Origin: Phymatolithon calcareum
Taxonomy: Eukaryota > Rhodophyta > Florideophyceae > Hapalidiales
Assembly: GCA_977006965.1 (NCBI GenBank)
Contig: OZ345360.1
Coordinates: forward strand, 3,038,001 to 3,102,000
Direction: 5' to 3'
DNA: 64,000 nt
Positions 9,919 to 20,831 of this stretch are shown piece by piece. The notes under the pieces are model-generated. The model was not told the origin of the DNA, did not search any database, and worked only from the letters and a program-made list of their open reading frames with translations. Numbering within the stretch: position 1 is the first letter of the stretch; every line of letters begins with the position of its first letter. The position numbers were made by a program, and so were the translations under genes.

Positions 9919-10323
9919 ATGTCGGAAGACGAACACCTTAAAGAAGGTCTGAAACAAGCGGAAGAAGGTATGGTGTCAGAAAAGCGACGCCTACAAGCAA
10001 CGGTCAAAGTCTTGTCGTTGGAAGAAGAGGGCCTGACAGTTAAAATCCCGATGGGCGTACCGAATGACCTACCACGAGTGCGATATATAAGGGACAGAAC
10101 TGCGCGGTTGAGATGCCTGAGAGTCATTTTCAACAGAGTTCCTTTGTGGAGAAAATCCATTCTGGCGAAGTGCTTTGGGACTGGTGCTGTGGTGGAGCTT
10201 ATCGTGTTGCAACGTATATTACGGTCTATGAAGATGGACCAAGAAACGGAATATGAATGCAAAAGACTTACTCGGGCCCTCACGGAGAGAGAAATTTGGA
10301 TTAAGGAGATATTAGAAGGATAG
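9919..10323 (+). CDS. Repeat-associated charged ORF, 134 aa, unknown function
   Basis: The frame starts MSEDEHLKEGLKQAEEG and is rich in Glu, Lys and Arg, with coiled-coil-like stretches at both ends and a hydrophobic middle (LWRKSILAKCFGTGAVVELI). Its last ~45 residues (LQRILRSMK to IKEILEG) are repeated on the minus strand at 14865-15000 with several amino-acid changes, and the similarity continues ~55 bp past the stop. So this is a multicopy sequence. A 16-bp direct repeat CCCACGACAATGTCGG lies at 9910-9925 (overlapping the start) and at 10397-10412 after the stop, as if the whole unit were inserted. No known domain. It may be a small gene of a mobile element. Confidence 0.4.
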   Translation: MSEDEHLKEGLKQAEEGMVSEKRRLQATVKVLSLEEEGLTVKIPMGVPNDLPRVRYIRDRTARLRCLRVIFNRVPLWRKSILAKCFGTGAVVELIVLQRILRSMKMDQETEYECKRLTRALTEREIWIKEILEG

Positions 10324-10412
10324 TAGAGAGATGAGTATGGAAAACAGCGAGAAGCTGCTCTGTTACTCAAATTGAGGATTGGAATCAACATATATCCCCA
10401 CGACAATGTCGG

Positions 10413-13031
10413 TGAACATAGAATGAGCGGTTATTTATCGGACTAACACACTGTGAACGGCATGTGAACGTTACTTTGATACATCATCCCTTCCTCAGAG
10501 GCTGGAAACGCGGATCCAGAAGTCTTAAAATCCCTCAACATCTTCCAATGGTCACAAACCGGCGAACATCCCTTCCTTACACCTAGCCTATACTCAAACA
10601 TGTAATTTGAAGACTACCACTTCCAATGGCGATACATACTTGCTCTACAGTTTGACTACTCTCACTATGTAGGTGAAGTATCTTGCAACGGTATCTTGGC
10701 GGTGATCTATAGTGCCCTACAAGTATACAGTTGGATTCAGTCCAACTTCAAGGAGTCTTAGATCGTATGCGATGCAATTACTGTGCCTACATCTCTTCAT
10801 TTCGATGATGAAGTAGTGAGCAACGAGCAAACATCTTCTTCTAAAGCTTATCAGATCATCTGCCTGTCGAAAATTGTGTTTGGGCGCACCATTTGAGACA
10901 ATCCTGCTTATCGTGGTTGAGCAGAAGACGATATTAATTCAGATATAGCTAATGAAGACTCGTCTGTCGGCAATAAGAATTAGCGTGGGGCCCTTTCAGC
11001 TGAATCTTGTTTTGAGCTCCGCTGGCTGACGGGGTGCAATCGGAGAACGGTCTCGTGTCAACTTGTCTTCTGTCCTAGCTTTTGGGAAGCAAATGCTGTT
11101 GAACTGCTTTCTTACTGAGTTCAACGTTATCAAATAATGATTGCATTTTACGATATGAGGCTTGCAAGCAGTGCTTCCATTTTTACCACTGCTTAGAGTA
11201 CGGCAAGGCGTTAATCCTGTGAGCGAATTATAAGCAAGCTTCTTCTTTACTCGTGCTGCAAGTAACTGGTCGCATAACATAATATGTTATCTAAAACCCG
11301 GAAAATACTGGAACAGCTCGATTACTGCGGTGAATAGTCAAATTTCGACCATTTTGCAATTTTAAAAACGAAAAATACGCATAATTTATTCAAAAATATC
11401 ATGTACACTTTGCTCCAGATTTCTCCAGGACCGAATGTGTCATAATGAGTTCTATATCCCTTCGCCCTCGTACGAGCCGCCAACCTCATTATACTGACTA
11501 CATCCATTGCTCACTATGCAGTCAAGGTCGAACCCCGATTTCCCGTACTTCGTGAGTGCGATGATCCTGCCAAGGATACTTTGGCATATCAAGTGTAAGC
11601 CACAAATGTAGTGACGGAGCCGTTTAGTATTTATTGTCTCTTTCCGGTCAAGCCTGGTCCTATTTATGCTCCGCTCCAGCGTGACCAAAGCCTCCGCGAT
11701 TTTGCTCTCAAAGCAATGCGTCTTTCTGGAACTCTTTGCCGATCTTGCGGAGGGGATATGAGATGGTCATGACGAAGCTTATTTTTTGTTCATATTCTTA
11801 TGTTTTGGGAAGGACTACAAATCAGTACCGGCTTGGAATCGATCAAGTGGTATGCATCTAGTGATCGCCGGGTGAGGAGCGTTTTTTTTGCGGCCTTAGG
11901 TAGGTGACAGGATGATGTTCATGAATTGATTTGTTTAGTTCGAAGGTTTGCTGTTCTAGTTAATAATCCTCGAGGTCAGCCTTCTTGCGATTCGCGGCAT
12001 AGGGAAAAGCGGTAGTGTGATCATGACCTACGCGGTTCACGCTGCACTTTTATCACGATGCGTGGTTCGTGCATACAAACATTCTTTCGACGATTTTGAC
12101 TCTAAGCTTCCTACAGTCTGGCAACACCATACTACATACGAATTGTGGGCATGTCCGATATTCCGACGCACGAGGGTATTCAGATTGTGAATTCACGCAT
12201 AGCTAAGACATTTCGCGTGCTTCTCTAGTTGAGCATGAAACGATCAATTTTGTTGCAGGAGAAGGTCTGGGACTCGCATTTTTTTCATTGAGTGACTCTT
12301 CTTGTGTTTGAGGTCCCACTGTGTACCAATTTTCTCAAGCCTTCTCGATCCGTTGCTGACCATCCTACAAAATTAGTCTTTGTCATGGGCAACATTTTGA
12401 GCTGCTCTGTTATGTTTGCATTTAATAGTTGCTCGCAGTATCGCCGTCCACTTAAGCGTCTATTCGTCGATCACAACGACCCGTGGTTTCCGCAAGTGAT
12501 GACGTTGCGCTGAGTACTGATAGCGGTTACAATTGCCATAATTTGATGGCCAGATGCACGCGTTGTTTCCTTACTAGTTGCTGGAGAGGGATAAAGGAGT
12601 CGCTCGTTGCGGACGAGCGGGCTCTGATGGCGTGGAAGGGCACAGGGAGTTGTGGCGGGGGCTGTCTAGGTCATAACGCCATAATGCAACTGTTACTGTT
12701 CTAAAACCAAACCAGAAAATGATACACTATTTATCGAACTGAAAACCGGCGATATTCCAAAAAAGGGGATCTGTTTACCTATGACTGACTGCAGCATGAA
12801 ATAAACGAGAATAAATAATTACGCTACTACAAGAAAAACCAAGCCTTCTGAGATCGGTCAATCGTTCCAGAGCATCATCGACAAGCGAACTAAGCATGAC
12901 AATTTCTAAAGAAAAGCGATAGTATCGTACAAACAGCAGAGTGGCCGAGCGCTAGGCGATTCAGCGCTTGGAAATCGTCATGGTTGTGGGCAGAAACGGC
13001 TAAGTATCAAGCCATATACATTGTTGAATTG
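10413..13031. other. Intergenic, nothing coding recognised
   Basis: Only short, unsupported frames on both strands. Around 12941-12990 there is a sequence that starts like a serine/leucine tRNA (GAGTGGCCGAGCGC), but it has no T arm and no matching acceptor strand. Confidence 0.4.
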
Positions 13032-14137
13032 TCAATCAGCGCGAGAAGCGTTAGTTTCGCTCGCTATGATTTTTCCCTTCGACTTGTAGCGCCTGGCAAC
13101 CCGTTAGCTGATCGAGCAAACTATCTCATTGTTGATTATATTCACGGTAACCAAGTCCTCTAAGAGAGTGACCTGTGTTCCTATTGTTATCGAAGTGCCA
13201 GCTTTGATCATGCACTGATCCATGCACACTCTACCAATTATTGGATAACGTTTGCCTCCGATCTCACTCTCTCGATCCTGGTGGTAGCGCAGCCAGCCAT
13301 CGCCATCGCCAATTGGCAGGATACCGACAACTATATCTTCGGAGGCTTCATAGCTGGCCCGAAGCCCAATTTATCTCCTTTGTATAGCTGCTTAACCTGA
13401 GACATCCGGCTATGCAGTAAAATGCCTGTTCTAGCTTGAAAGGAAGGTTGAGATCCTCGCAGGGAAGAAGACCATACATAGCCAGACCTAGACGCCCAGC
13501 ATTGCAGTAGATTTGTTTGCCATGGCGCAGCAGCGCGCCGCTGTTCGACGTATGAATCATCTCGAACTCATCCAGGTCGATTCCATTGGTGAGCATGTTG
13601 AAATTGGCTATTTGCTGGTGGTAGAGATCATCGTCGCCATTGGCTGTAGCAAAATGGATGAACAAACCACAGAGGTTTACCGAGGGGTTATCTCGAAGTA
13701 GCTGGAGAGCGTCCAGAACTTGTTGATGCTCCTTAAGACCGATGCGATTCATGCCGGTATCCATCTTTAGGTGAACATCAAGCCTGGGGCCTCGGTAGTG
13801 TTGTGATCTGTTGATCCAGTCAATGTCGTGGGCGGTAATGGCGATGCGATTGGTTCCTGCCACTTTCATATCATCGAGACGGGATACGCCTATGACCAGC
13901 ATCGGTGTGTCGGGGAAGGCGCGGCGGAGTTGCAGGGCTTCACCGAGAACGGAAATCGCCAAGTGGATTTCACCTGCGGCAAGAGCTTCGCGCGCCACTT
14001 CGATATTGCCATGGCGATAGGCGTTGGCTTTTACTACAGCAAACAGAAAATCGAAGCTGGCGAAGGTTTTTGATAGCGGAAACATTGCAGTGAATGCGGC
14101 CAAGGTCGATTTCGGCCCAGGTGTCTCGGTAGAACAT
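13032..14137 (-). pseudogene. alr: Bacterial-type alanine racemase pseudogene, full length but broken
   Basis: The gene starts at the ATG ending at 14137 with MFYRDTWAEIDLGRIHCN, a typical Alr N-terminus. A frameshift near 14075 leads to FAVVKANAYRHG (PLP-lysine motif; family usually AYGHG). Next come HLKMDTGMNRIG, LFIHFATAN, IHTSNSGALL and GRLGLAMYGLLP. A second frameshift near 13350 leads to YEASEDIVVGILPIGDGDGW, GRVCMDQCMI and EIVCSIS, where TAA (13104-13106) interrupts before RVARRYKSKGK. The stop at 13032 gives ~368 codons, normal for Alr. The catalytic Tyr of the Y-G-A-x-Y region appears as Phe. Alr converts L- to D-alanine for peptidoglycan in bacteria. Here it sits among eukaryotic transposons, so an old transfer is inferred. 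Contamination or misassembly is a less likely alternative. Confidence 0.85.
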
Positions 14138-14809
14138 TGAAAAGTGTGTACCCTTCGTTCTGGTGCGTCGGCTTTATGTGAGCGTAGCAGATTTAAGGCA
14201 ATCTTAACCATCGGCCAAAAAGGTAGCTCCTTGCTGTCCCCTTCGGCCATACGCAGGAATAACTGACAACCGAAGGCAAAATCTGTTGTACGAGGCCTGC
14301 CCACTGCTGAGATTTGTGCGGGAAAAATTTTCTGTCTGCCGAAAAAAATTATGGGATCGTTTAGATGCTTTATTGCGAAGAAGGTGCAGAAAGTTTGCGA
14401 CATTATTGGGCGCTGGCAAATATTCATGGATGTTTCACTGCAGATTCGTTCTACAAGTGAAAGATGAAGAAGCTGGACTTTGCCCTGTGACCAAATGTCG
14501 GTATCAACGCACCTGGGAGGAGGAACACGCGCGTGGTGTTAAAACCTTAGAACTGCACGAATACATGGCGGTTTTTTTCCAATTAAAGTGAGCTCCGTTG
14601 ATATTTAAGAAAACTAGGTATGCCCACTAACAACCATGATGGGAGTCTCCGTCGTGCCCCTCATTTGGAGTAAGTTGAAAAACCTCGAGGCACTCTATAA
14701 GAAGTAGTATGTACAAAATTCTGTCAGCCACTATCAATCTGTTCGGCCCATTCGCCTGTTGTTACGGGGGGATATAATATATCGCTGATTTAATTCAAAA
14801 GCTCCCAAA
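14138..14809. other. Intergenic, nothing recognised
   Basis: The minus-strand frame that overlaps alr continues upstream to 14427, but this part shows no Alr similarity and lies upstream of the recognised start. Confidence 0.4.
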
Positions 14810-15000
14810 GCCTCAATATGAGTAACAGGGCAGCTTCTCGCTGTTTTCCATACTCATCTCTCTATTATCCTTCTAATATCTCCTTAATCCGAATTTCTCT
14901 CCCTGTGAGGGCCGGAGTAAGTCTTTTGCATTCATGTTCCGTTTCTTGGTCAATCTTCATAGACCGCAGTATGCGTTGCAACGCGATAAGGTCGGTGACT
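14810..15000 (-). repeat. Partial inverted copy of the 10.2-10.38 kb repeat
   Basis: On the minus strand this encodes LIALQRILRSMKIDQETEHE and IKEILEG followed by a stop. It matches the C-terminal part of the ORF at 9919-10323, and the similarity continues about 55 bp past the stop. It is truncated at its 5' side, close to the end of the HET-like ORF. Confidence 0.75.
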
Positions 15001-15001
15001 G

Positions 15002-16282
15002 CTAGTTGGGATTGGTTATATCCAAGTCGCTAATCTTACATATCTCTACAATTTCGCAATTGTCGTCTCCGCTAGATTCCCTTTCGTATCTCGGGTCAAG
15101 CAATGCCAACAGCGCACACACTGGAAGAACGCTTCCTTTTCGAAGGTGTTGCTTCACCGCACTGACAGCCGGCAGTTGCCATTGTGGTTGCATGTCTCGT
15201 ACTCGAAGATATCGCTGCAGCTCTGTAACAACAGCTAGTTGCCAAGATGTGACCATTCTCCGTCTCCAAGACGCTTCGCCTGTTCTGGACCGAACGTCAA
15301 AATCTTCAATGCTAACAGAAAGAATTGATGTCGCAGGGATACCAGGCTTGACATATTTAGGAATACAAACAGCGAAGTAGAAGCGAAACTTTTTGCAGAT
15401 GATAGCCACCCCGTTCTCTATGTAAGGCATCAATTCGTTGGGGGCCTCAAATTCGAAGTCCCTGCTTATGTCCCAACAAGGAATGTCCTCTGAATTGGAG
15501 AATGGGTCCATCGGAGCGCCCCCAAACAACGAAACGACGATCGAGATGTCTTCTTGTTTTCGAAGACGGAGATGGCTATTGATATCTTTGTTCCTAATGC
15601 TCACTGCCCACCGTTTCAGATCCCGGCGGTCATCTGCATTCCATAATGGGTTATCGTCAAGAAGGTTTTGGCAGAGAGCGGCTGCAAAGCCGCTCAATAT
15701 ATACACTTCAGTGATCTGCATTCCCAGTACTGCCTGTTTCCCCCTTTCACGGAATTCATTGAACAAATTGTCAAGTGCATGACTTTGATTGGCGTTCCTC
15801 GGGAGTATGCATAAGCCCTTACCAGCCGCGCCCAAAACGGTTTCCATCCATATCCAAAGTCGCCAGTAGCTGTCACCAATCCGACTGGCCCTACTTGAGA
15901 CGACAGATATGACCTTGAAGTTGGCATACGGTGCAATACCACCAGCAGCCCAGTCAAGCCCGACTTGTGTTCTTTGGCTGGCGTACGCCCTGTCCAACCA
16001 AATGTAAATTGAGTTTAGAGATTGCTCAGAGCAGTGCTCCATGATGAGATCGACAGCATTGTCCGCATCACTCGATTCAAATTGACGTCCATGCCACCCA
16101 TAGCGGTAGGACAGGGCGACAGTGTGTTTCCTGTAATCAAGACTCCAATTTCTTTGATAGTAATCCGATGAGCCCTCGTTAAGGGTCGATACTATTGCGC
16201 ATCGAATGACGCCTTGCTCAACAGACAAAGGGCCGACAATACCCATTCCAAGGATCCGTTCATTTGCAGCAATATCCACCAT
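15002..16282 (-). CDS. HET-like domain protein, 426 aa (tentative)
   Basis: The frame is uninterrupted from the ATG at 16282 (MVDIAANERILGMGIVGP) to the stop at 15002. Residues ~45-150 contain HTVALSYRYGWHG, then SIYIWLDRAYASQ, then SYWRLWIWMETVLGA. This order resembles fungal heterokaryon-incompatibility (HET) domains: ALSYxWG, then a hydrophobic WIDAxCINQ strand, then YFxRxWxxQE. The Cys-Ile-Asn of the second motif is not conserved, so the match is distant. The remaining ~270 residues match nothing I know. HET domains act in self/non-self recognition in fungi, where many are TIR-like in fold; a role here is inference only. The open frame and balanced composition suggest a real or recently active gene. 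Confidence 0.45.
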   Translation of the reverse strand: MVDIAANERILGMGIVGPLSVEQGVIRCAIVSTLNEGSSDYYQRNWSLDYRKHTVALSYRYGWHGRQFESSDADNAVDLIMEHCSEQSLNSIYIWLDRAYASQRTQVGLDWAAGGIAPYANFKVISVVSSRASRIGDSYWRLWIWMETVLGAAGKGLCILPRNANQSHALDNLFNEFRERGKQAVLGMQITEVYILSGFAAALCQNLLDDNPLWNADDRRDLKRWAVSIRNKDINSHLRLRKQEDISIVVSLFGGAPMDPFSNSEDIPCWDISRDFEFEAPNELMPYIENGVAIICKKFRFYFAVCIPKYVKPGIPATSILSVSIEDFDVRSRTGEASWRRRMVTSWQLAVVTELQRYLRVRDMQPQWQLPAVSAVKQHLRKGSVLPVCALLALLDPRYERESSGDDNCEIVEICKISDLDITNPN

Positions 16283-16967
16283 TTTATCGTGATTAAGGTT
16301 GGTGATGAACACAATGATAAACAAGAAGTGGGCCCCGCAGTCGGCTCACAAGCGGCGAAGCTTGTGCTGGTGTGCGCAATGCACGGCGGTAGCACTGCGT
16401 TATTGGCACACTGGCGGTGGCGCCGACACAGAGCTTGTCGTGAGCAAGGACCGACGCGATGGGAGGTCAAAAGACGGAGACGTTTTGCTGAGCGCGACCG
16501 TATACACCGACGGCGCCAAGCACAGCGGGGAGCCACGCGCTATTTGCCGCGGAACGTGGAAGTCGTGCGCACAGGTGCAGATGACGCATGCGCAGCCGCA
16601 GTGCGCGCTACCCGCGCGTTGTAACGTGTAAACGATAATGGAAGAGAAATTCCATAACTTTAGTTCCATAACTTTAGTTATGTTATTTACCGATATGTGG
16701 AATTTTCGGTAGCATCAAAAAAATCAACAGATGAAGAAATGATGTAACAAAGAATCACACGTGCTGTTGTCACTCCACAGGGGAGTGCGGTAAATATCGA
16801 GATTTTAATATCTCGGGGATGGACCACGTGCAGGGGAGTCCGGGAAATATCGAAAATTGGAGAAAAATTGTTGGACTAAAACAATTTTAACTGTGGTCCT
16901 ATGGCTAAATTCGTGAATTTTTGTTGCCCAAATTTGGTACTCAATAATATGGAACGTTATCGTGTCT
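16283..16967. other. Intergenic; GC-rich upstream region of the HET-like ORF, then AT-rich
   Basis: 16330-16625 is markedly CG-rich compared with its surroundings and could be the promoter region of the minus-strand ORF, though no TATA box was identified. A 23-bp direct repeat with two mismatches (CAGGGGAGTGCGGTAAATAT-type) occurs near 16779 and 16831. Confidence 0.4.
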
Positions 16968-17840
16968 CTACAGAACCTCGAACTCATCCTCATCGTTGAC
17001 AACTGAATAGTGTTCGACGAAGGCCTTCATCTCAACATATACCATCTTTGCCGAGCTTTCTCGCCATTCCAAATTATACTTACAGTCAATGTGCGTCTGG
17101 ATGACAAATGGGAGTGGAATACGCGCCGTAGATTGAACGTTGTCGGAACTGCGGTCTCGAACCTTCTTCAGTGCATCCTCGAACCCTGTGTATTTGGGGT
17201 GGAAAACTTGAAAATCGCCCGCAGAGTCACATGCCAGCCACTTCTTGTGCATCATAGACAGATCAACGAGCGGAGAAGGCCAGAGCACTGTAATGTCCAA
17301 ACTTAAACCGCTGGGAGAAATACAGATAGAAAAATCGTCAGACTCCACTCCGAAAGGGAGCACGACAGCGGCAGTAATCCTTCGAGTCATTGTGCCGGGC
17401 TCCTTCCAGTTGGAGAGAAGATAAAGAGACTTAAAAAACCGCTCTCCTGTCGTGATCTCAGCACCCGGTCCCACATCGTCGTCATCGTCATCGGATGGCT
17501 CCCCGTCAACGGCTAATCTGTGCCCAGTATTGCGTCGTTTCTTTGATGCAGATCCACGGTCCGCAAAAGTGAGGCATCTTGGGAGGCTTCGCCATCGCTT
17601 TCGGCCATATTTTCTGCATAGAAAATAAAAAACACAATTAGAAAAGGAGAGAAACCTGAACAAGAAAAATAGAAAAAAACCAACCTTCAAGATATTCTTT
17701 CTTAATATTGTTGTAGCACGTCCGAAAGTTGGTCAATTTGTGCTCATTAAAGACAGGATTAGACTCCTAAGCAGCCTTCGGATCCATATCACTCGTGACT
17801 TCGCCCAATTTTAGCTTCAAGCGAAGAAGCTGGACAGCTT
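16968..17840 (-). pseudogene. Myb/SANT-like domain gene, paralogue B
   Basis: Read right to left. 17840-17685 encodes SEAVQLLRLKLKLGEVTSDM, an in-frame TAG, then NPVFNEHKLTNFRTCYNNIK, a Myb/SANT-like helix pattern. A 71-bp intron is likely at 17614-17684 (donor GTTGGT, acceptor with a long pyrimidine run and TATGCAG). Downstream there is a KKRR basic patch and an acidic run (EPSDDDDDD). The conserved half follows: AAVVLPFGVESDDF, ITVLWPSPLVDL, VFHPKYTGFEDALKKVR and MVYVEMKAFVEHYS, ending at 16968. The C-terminal half is open and matches paralogue A at 4543-5187 throughout. Because of the stop and a probable frameshift just after the intron, a complete product is doubtful. It is probably DNA-binding, and the role of the second half is unknown. 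Confidence 0.55.
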
Positions 17841-18907
17841 CGGATTTTTGGGTGAGTTTTTTTTGGAGCCATTGTGACCTCGGAAACGAAGATGGGAAAG
17901 GATACAACGCTTGGAGGGGGCTGCTGATTCTAGTACTGTTGTTGTCCTCGTACTCGGCGAGTGTGCTCGAGAGGGCTCTTTATAGTTTTCGAGGTGGTAG
18001 CCCTGTACTCGATTTTCGCGGGAATATTCCCTTATTGTACAAATTACACAAATACCGTAGAAGGCTAGCCTGATTCTAAAAATGGAAAACATTCCTTACC
18101 CAACAATCTGGTTAAATTTTTGAAAAAGGGTATTCCACCGAGTCCAACATAGTTACGTGTGCTAAGTTCCGTAACTTCTTTCAGCCACGCGAAACGTTTT
18201 CAAAACTTTTCCAAAACTTTTCAGAAAGTTTCGCAATAGAAAGAACACGATTATACAGACAGCTAGATTTTAAGAGACGAAAGTAAGGTAATTATAACTG
18301 ATTTCTTCTACTTTTTTTGCGAAAGTGTGTACTAGGATCCCTGCTCTTATGGACTATCAAATAAAATTTCTAAAAAATTAGAAAACTGTAAGGGAAAGTT
18401 GATTTCGTAAATGCGAAATTTTGGCTTTTTGGCGAAAGTTCCGTTCTTTCGCCACTCTATAGCTCATACAAATCGGGATCTTTTCGATTTTTTTCGATGC
18501 GAGCAGTAAGGCCTTGGTACAGGCTTTATTAAGAAGAAAATTTACCAGCGAATCATCCCTGTAAGGCCTTACTTTCGCCTCCTAAAATGTACACTTTCGA
18601 TAATGAACGAAACTTTCTTCACGTCGGTATGGGACCAGCTCGAAAGAACAACCGTTGTGGTTCCGGAAACGGCTCCTCCTGAAACAGTATGATTGTGGTG
18701 TATATCTAGGAGCCCAGTACGTGGCTATGATTTTTGAAATAGCCGCACGTACGTACGTGTCCGAAATTGGCCACATACTCGCTATGACATATCGCTGGGG
18801 GAACTGTGAGAAATCCTGACAGCGGTGGACCATGATAAAGTGTAAGGAAGAAATGGGGAAGCGCTTTACACCAGATATAGCTGCAACGAAAATCTATAAG
18901 ATCTTCG
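17841..18907. other. Intergenic; imperfect hairpin at 18507-18569
   Basis: No supported gene. AGTAAGGCCTTGGTACAGG at 18507 is answered by CCCTGTAAGGCCTTACT ending near 18572. A second short hairpin (AGCTGCAACGAA, loop, TTCGTTGCAGCT) lies near 18880-18915. Confidence 0.4.
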
Positions 18908-19898
18908 TTGCAGCTAGATCTCTATATGTGCACTTCCGGCCACACTTCTAGAGACTATTCGAGTCGCCAAGCAATGGGTCGTGCTTTTCTAAGATTTTCG
19001 TCGTCTTTTTTCTCCTCCTATGCCCGCCCTATTCTCCGGAGCACACCAGGACTCAGCATTTATACTGAGTACCGCCGTTTCTGTGCTCTATTCGGTGTTT
19101 CTCCTCTCGTTTGCGCCTCGGCTTGGAACCTCATCGGCCTTTCTATGCCTCCAAAATCAAGGCCTTGCCATTTGCTCTGGGCGCTTATGTTTTTAAAAAC
19201 ATATGCAAGCGAACACAATAATCGGATCATCTCCGGGGCCGATGAAAAAAACATTTCGGAAATGGTGTTGAATCTTTGTGAATTTGATTTCCAACCTCAA
19301 GTTAGTACGTTATTACTCTAATCAAATCAGTTATTCTTCTTAATAATACTGCTTGTCTCTTCTTGTAATGCAGGTTTGCTGGGAAATCCGATTGTGTGGA
19401 AGAAACAACTACTCTTGCCAAGTCGCTGTTGACGGTACTGAATGCAGAATATATGAGCCGAAGCCATTTAACTCAAAATGGTACTCGCACAAATTTCACG
19501 GCCCCGTTGTGCGCTACGGGGTTGGTGTGTGCATTTCTACTGGGGATATAGTCTGGGTGCACGGACCGTTCGAGTGCGGAACTTACAGTGACGCCAAGAT
19601 ATACAAAATAGCGATGAAGGGCGCGTTACTTCCAGGCGAGAAGGTTGTCGCTGATAGTGGCTATAGAGATGGCACTTGCGAAAAAATTCCTTCAAGTTTT
19701 GATATCTCTGGGCAGTTTCATGCCCTTGCCCGTGCGCGGCACGAAACTGTTAATCGGCGCTTCAAGCAATTTTCCATCATTACCTAGCGGTTTCGGCATA
19801 ACCTATCTTTACATGCTTGTTGCTTCCATGCGGTTGCGAATCTAACACAGCTTACTATAGAGCGAGGAGAGCCCCTGTTTGCTTTTTTTTGGAACTAA
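18908..19898 (+). pseudogene. PIF/Harbinger-type DDE transposase-like gene with one 73-bp intron
   Basis: Exon 1 (to 19300) contains SPLVCASAWNLIGLSMPP and HLLWALMFLKTYASEHN, typical of the region before the DDE_Tnp_4 domain. The intron 19301-19373 has GTTAGT and TGTAATGCAG ends. Exon 2 encodes VAVDGTECRIYEPKPFNS (first Asp), KWYSHKFHGPVVRYGVGVCI, GDIVWVHGPFECGTYSDAKI, KVVADSGYRDG (second Asp) and ARHETVNRRFKQF (Glu). A TAG at 19785-19787 cuts it, but the frame then continues with the usual C-terminus (FHAVANLTQLTIERGEPLF) to 19896-19898. Near 19250 a one-base shift at an A7 run would give DEKTFRKWC, which fits the family better, so exon 1 probably carries a frameshift. No terminal repeats were identified. 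Confidence 0.8.
19301..19373 (+). other. Spliceosomal intron, 73 bp
   Basis: GT-AG intron with donor GTTAGT, a pyrimidine-rich 3' part and acceptor TGTAATGCAG. Removing it joins two codon-phase-compatible exons of the Harbinger-like gene. Confidence 0.75.
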
Positions 19899-19973
19899 AT
19901 CTGTCTTCATCATATTGCTTAAGTTGGGGTTTCAATTAACTTCCGAACCGTTCTTAATCTTGCTGCCCCAGCT

Positions 19974-20715
19974 TTTTGACATATCTTTGCATTATAGCAC
20001 CGTTAAATATTTGCCTCTAAAAATGCATTAAATTGAAGGCATGTCGTACGACATTTTAAAAACCTAAAGAAATTTTGGCCATTACCATATAGATGCATGC
20101 ATTTGAAAGAACATATATATTTGTCATATGTTCGCAAAATTCGAATTTATTCGTATATATTCGTGTGACAGGTATTCGACGATTCTTCTCTACATGCCGA
20201 ATTTTTGTCTTCTACTATTCATAATTCTAACTCCTTCAAAACAACGCAAGAGAGGATTAGAGACGGAATGACTTCAAGCAATATATATGGTGTACTTTTT
20301 GATTTCTTGAGTACTAGAGAGACAACAGATTTCATGTGTATGGCGAAATTGGCCAATATTCGAGATTTTGAGCGCCATATTTCTCCTCTTCTCGACTGAA
20401 TTGCAGCATATTTCTTGTTCCATCAAGTAGATTGCACGGTCTTCTTCAAGGAAATCGGTCAAACTTGAACGTTTATGACTTGGTGGCCGAGTATTCGCCG
20501 CTTTAATATCTGACATATGTAAATATATTGCTTTCTGTAAACAAGAATATATTCGAGATTTTTCGAACATATGACAAATATATATTCTTTCAAATGTATT
20601 CATCTACATGGTAATGGCCAAAATGTTTTTAGGCTTTTAAAATGCCGTACATACAATTTAATGCATATTTAGAGGCAGATATTTAACGGTGTTGCTATAC
20701 AAATATATGTCAAAA
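19974..20715. mobile_element. Non-autonomous DNA element with ~190-bp terminal inverted repeats
   Basis: 19974-20160 and 20535-20715 are inverted copies of each other. Shared words include TTTTTGACATAT, CACCGTTAAATAT, TGCCTCTAAA, TTTTGGCCATTACCAT and TTTGTCATATGTTCG. The ~370-bp interior has no recognisable gene. The long terminal repeats resemble Mutator-like or Foldback elements. A target duplication could not be fixed. Confidence 0.75.
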
Positions 20716-20831
20716 CGCAGTAAATTCGAAGTTTCCCGCATCCTTCAAGGAATTAGCGAATCAATTTAATCAAGGAAACATGTGACTAGTAGGGTAGAAG
20801 AACTGTTCTTCTCAAAGCGATACTACATGTG

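Noticed and set aside
12941-13010. Serine tRNA gene
   Set aside because: Only the start resembles a class II tRNA (GAGTGGCCGAGCGC). The anticodon stem does not pair, and there is no T arm or acceptor match.
13348-14427. Alanine racemase as an intact 359-aa gene
   Set aside because: The open frame covers only the middle. The true N- and C-terminal parts lie in other frames, with a further stop, so it is a pseudogene.
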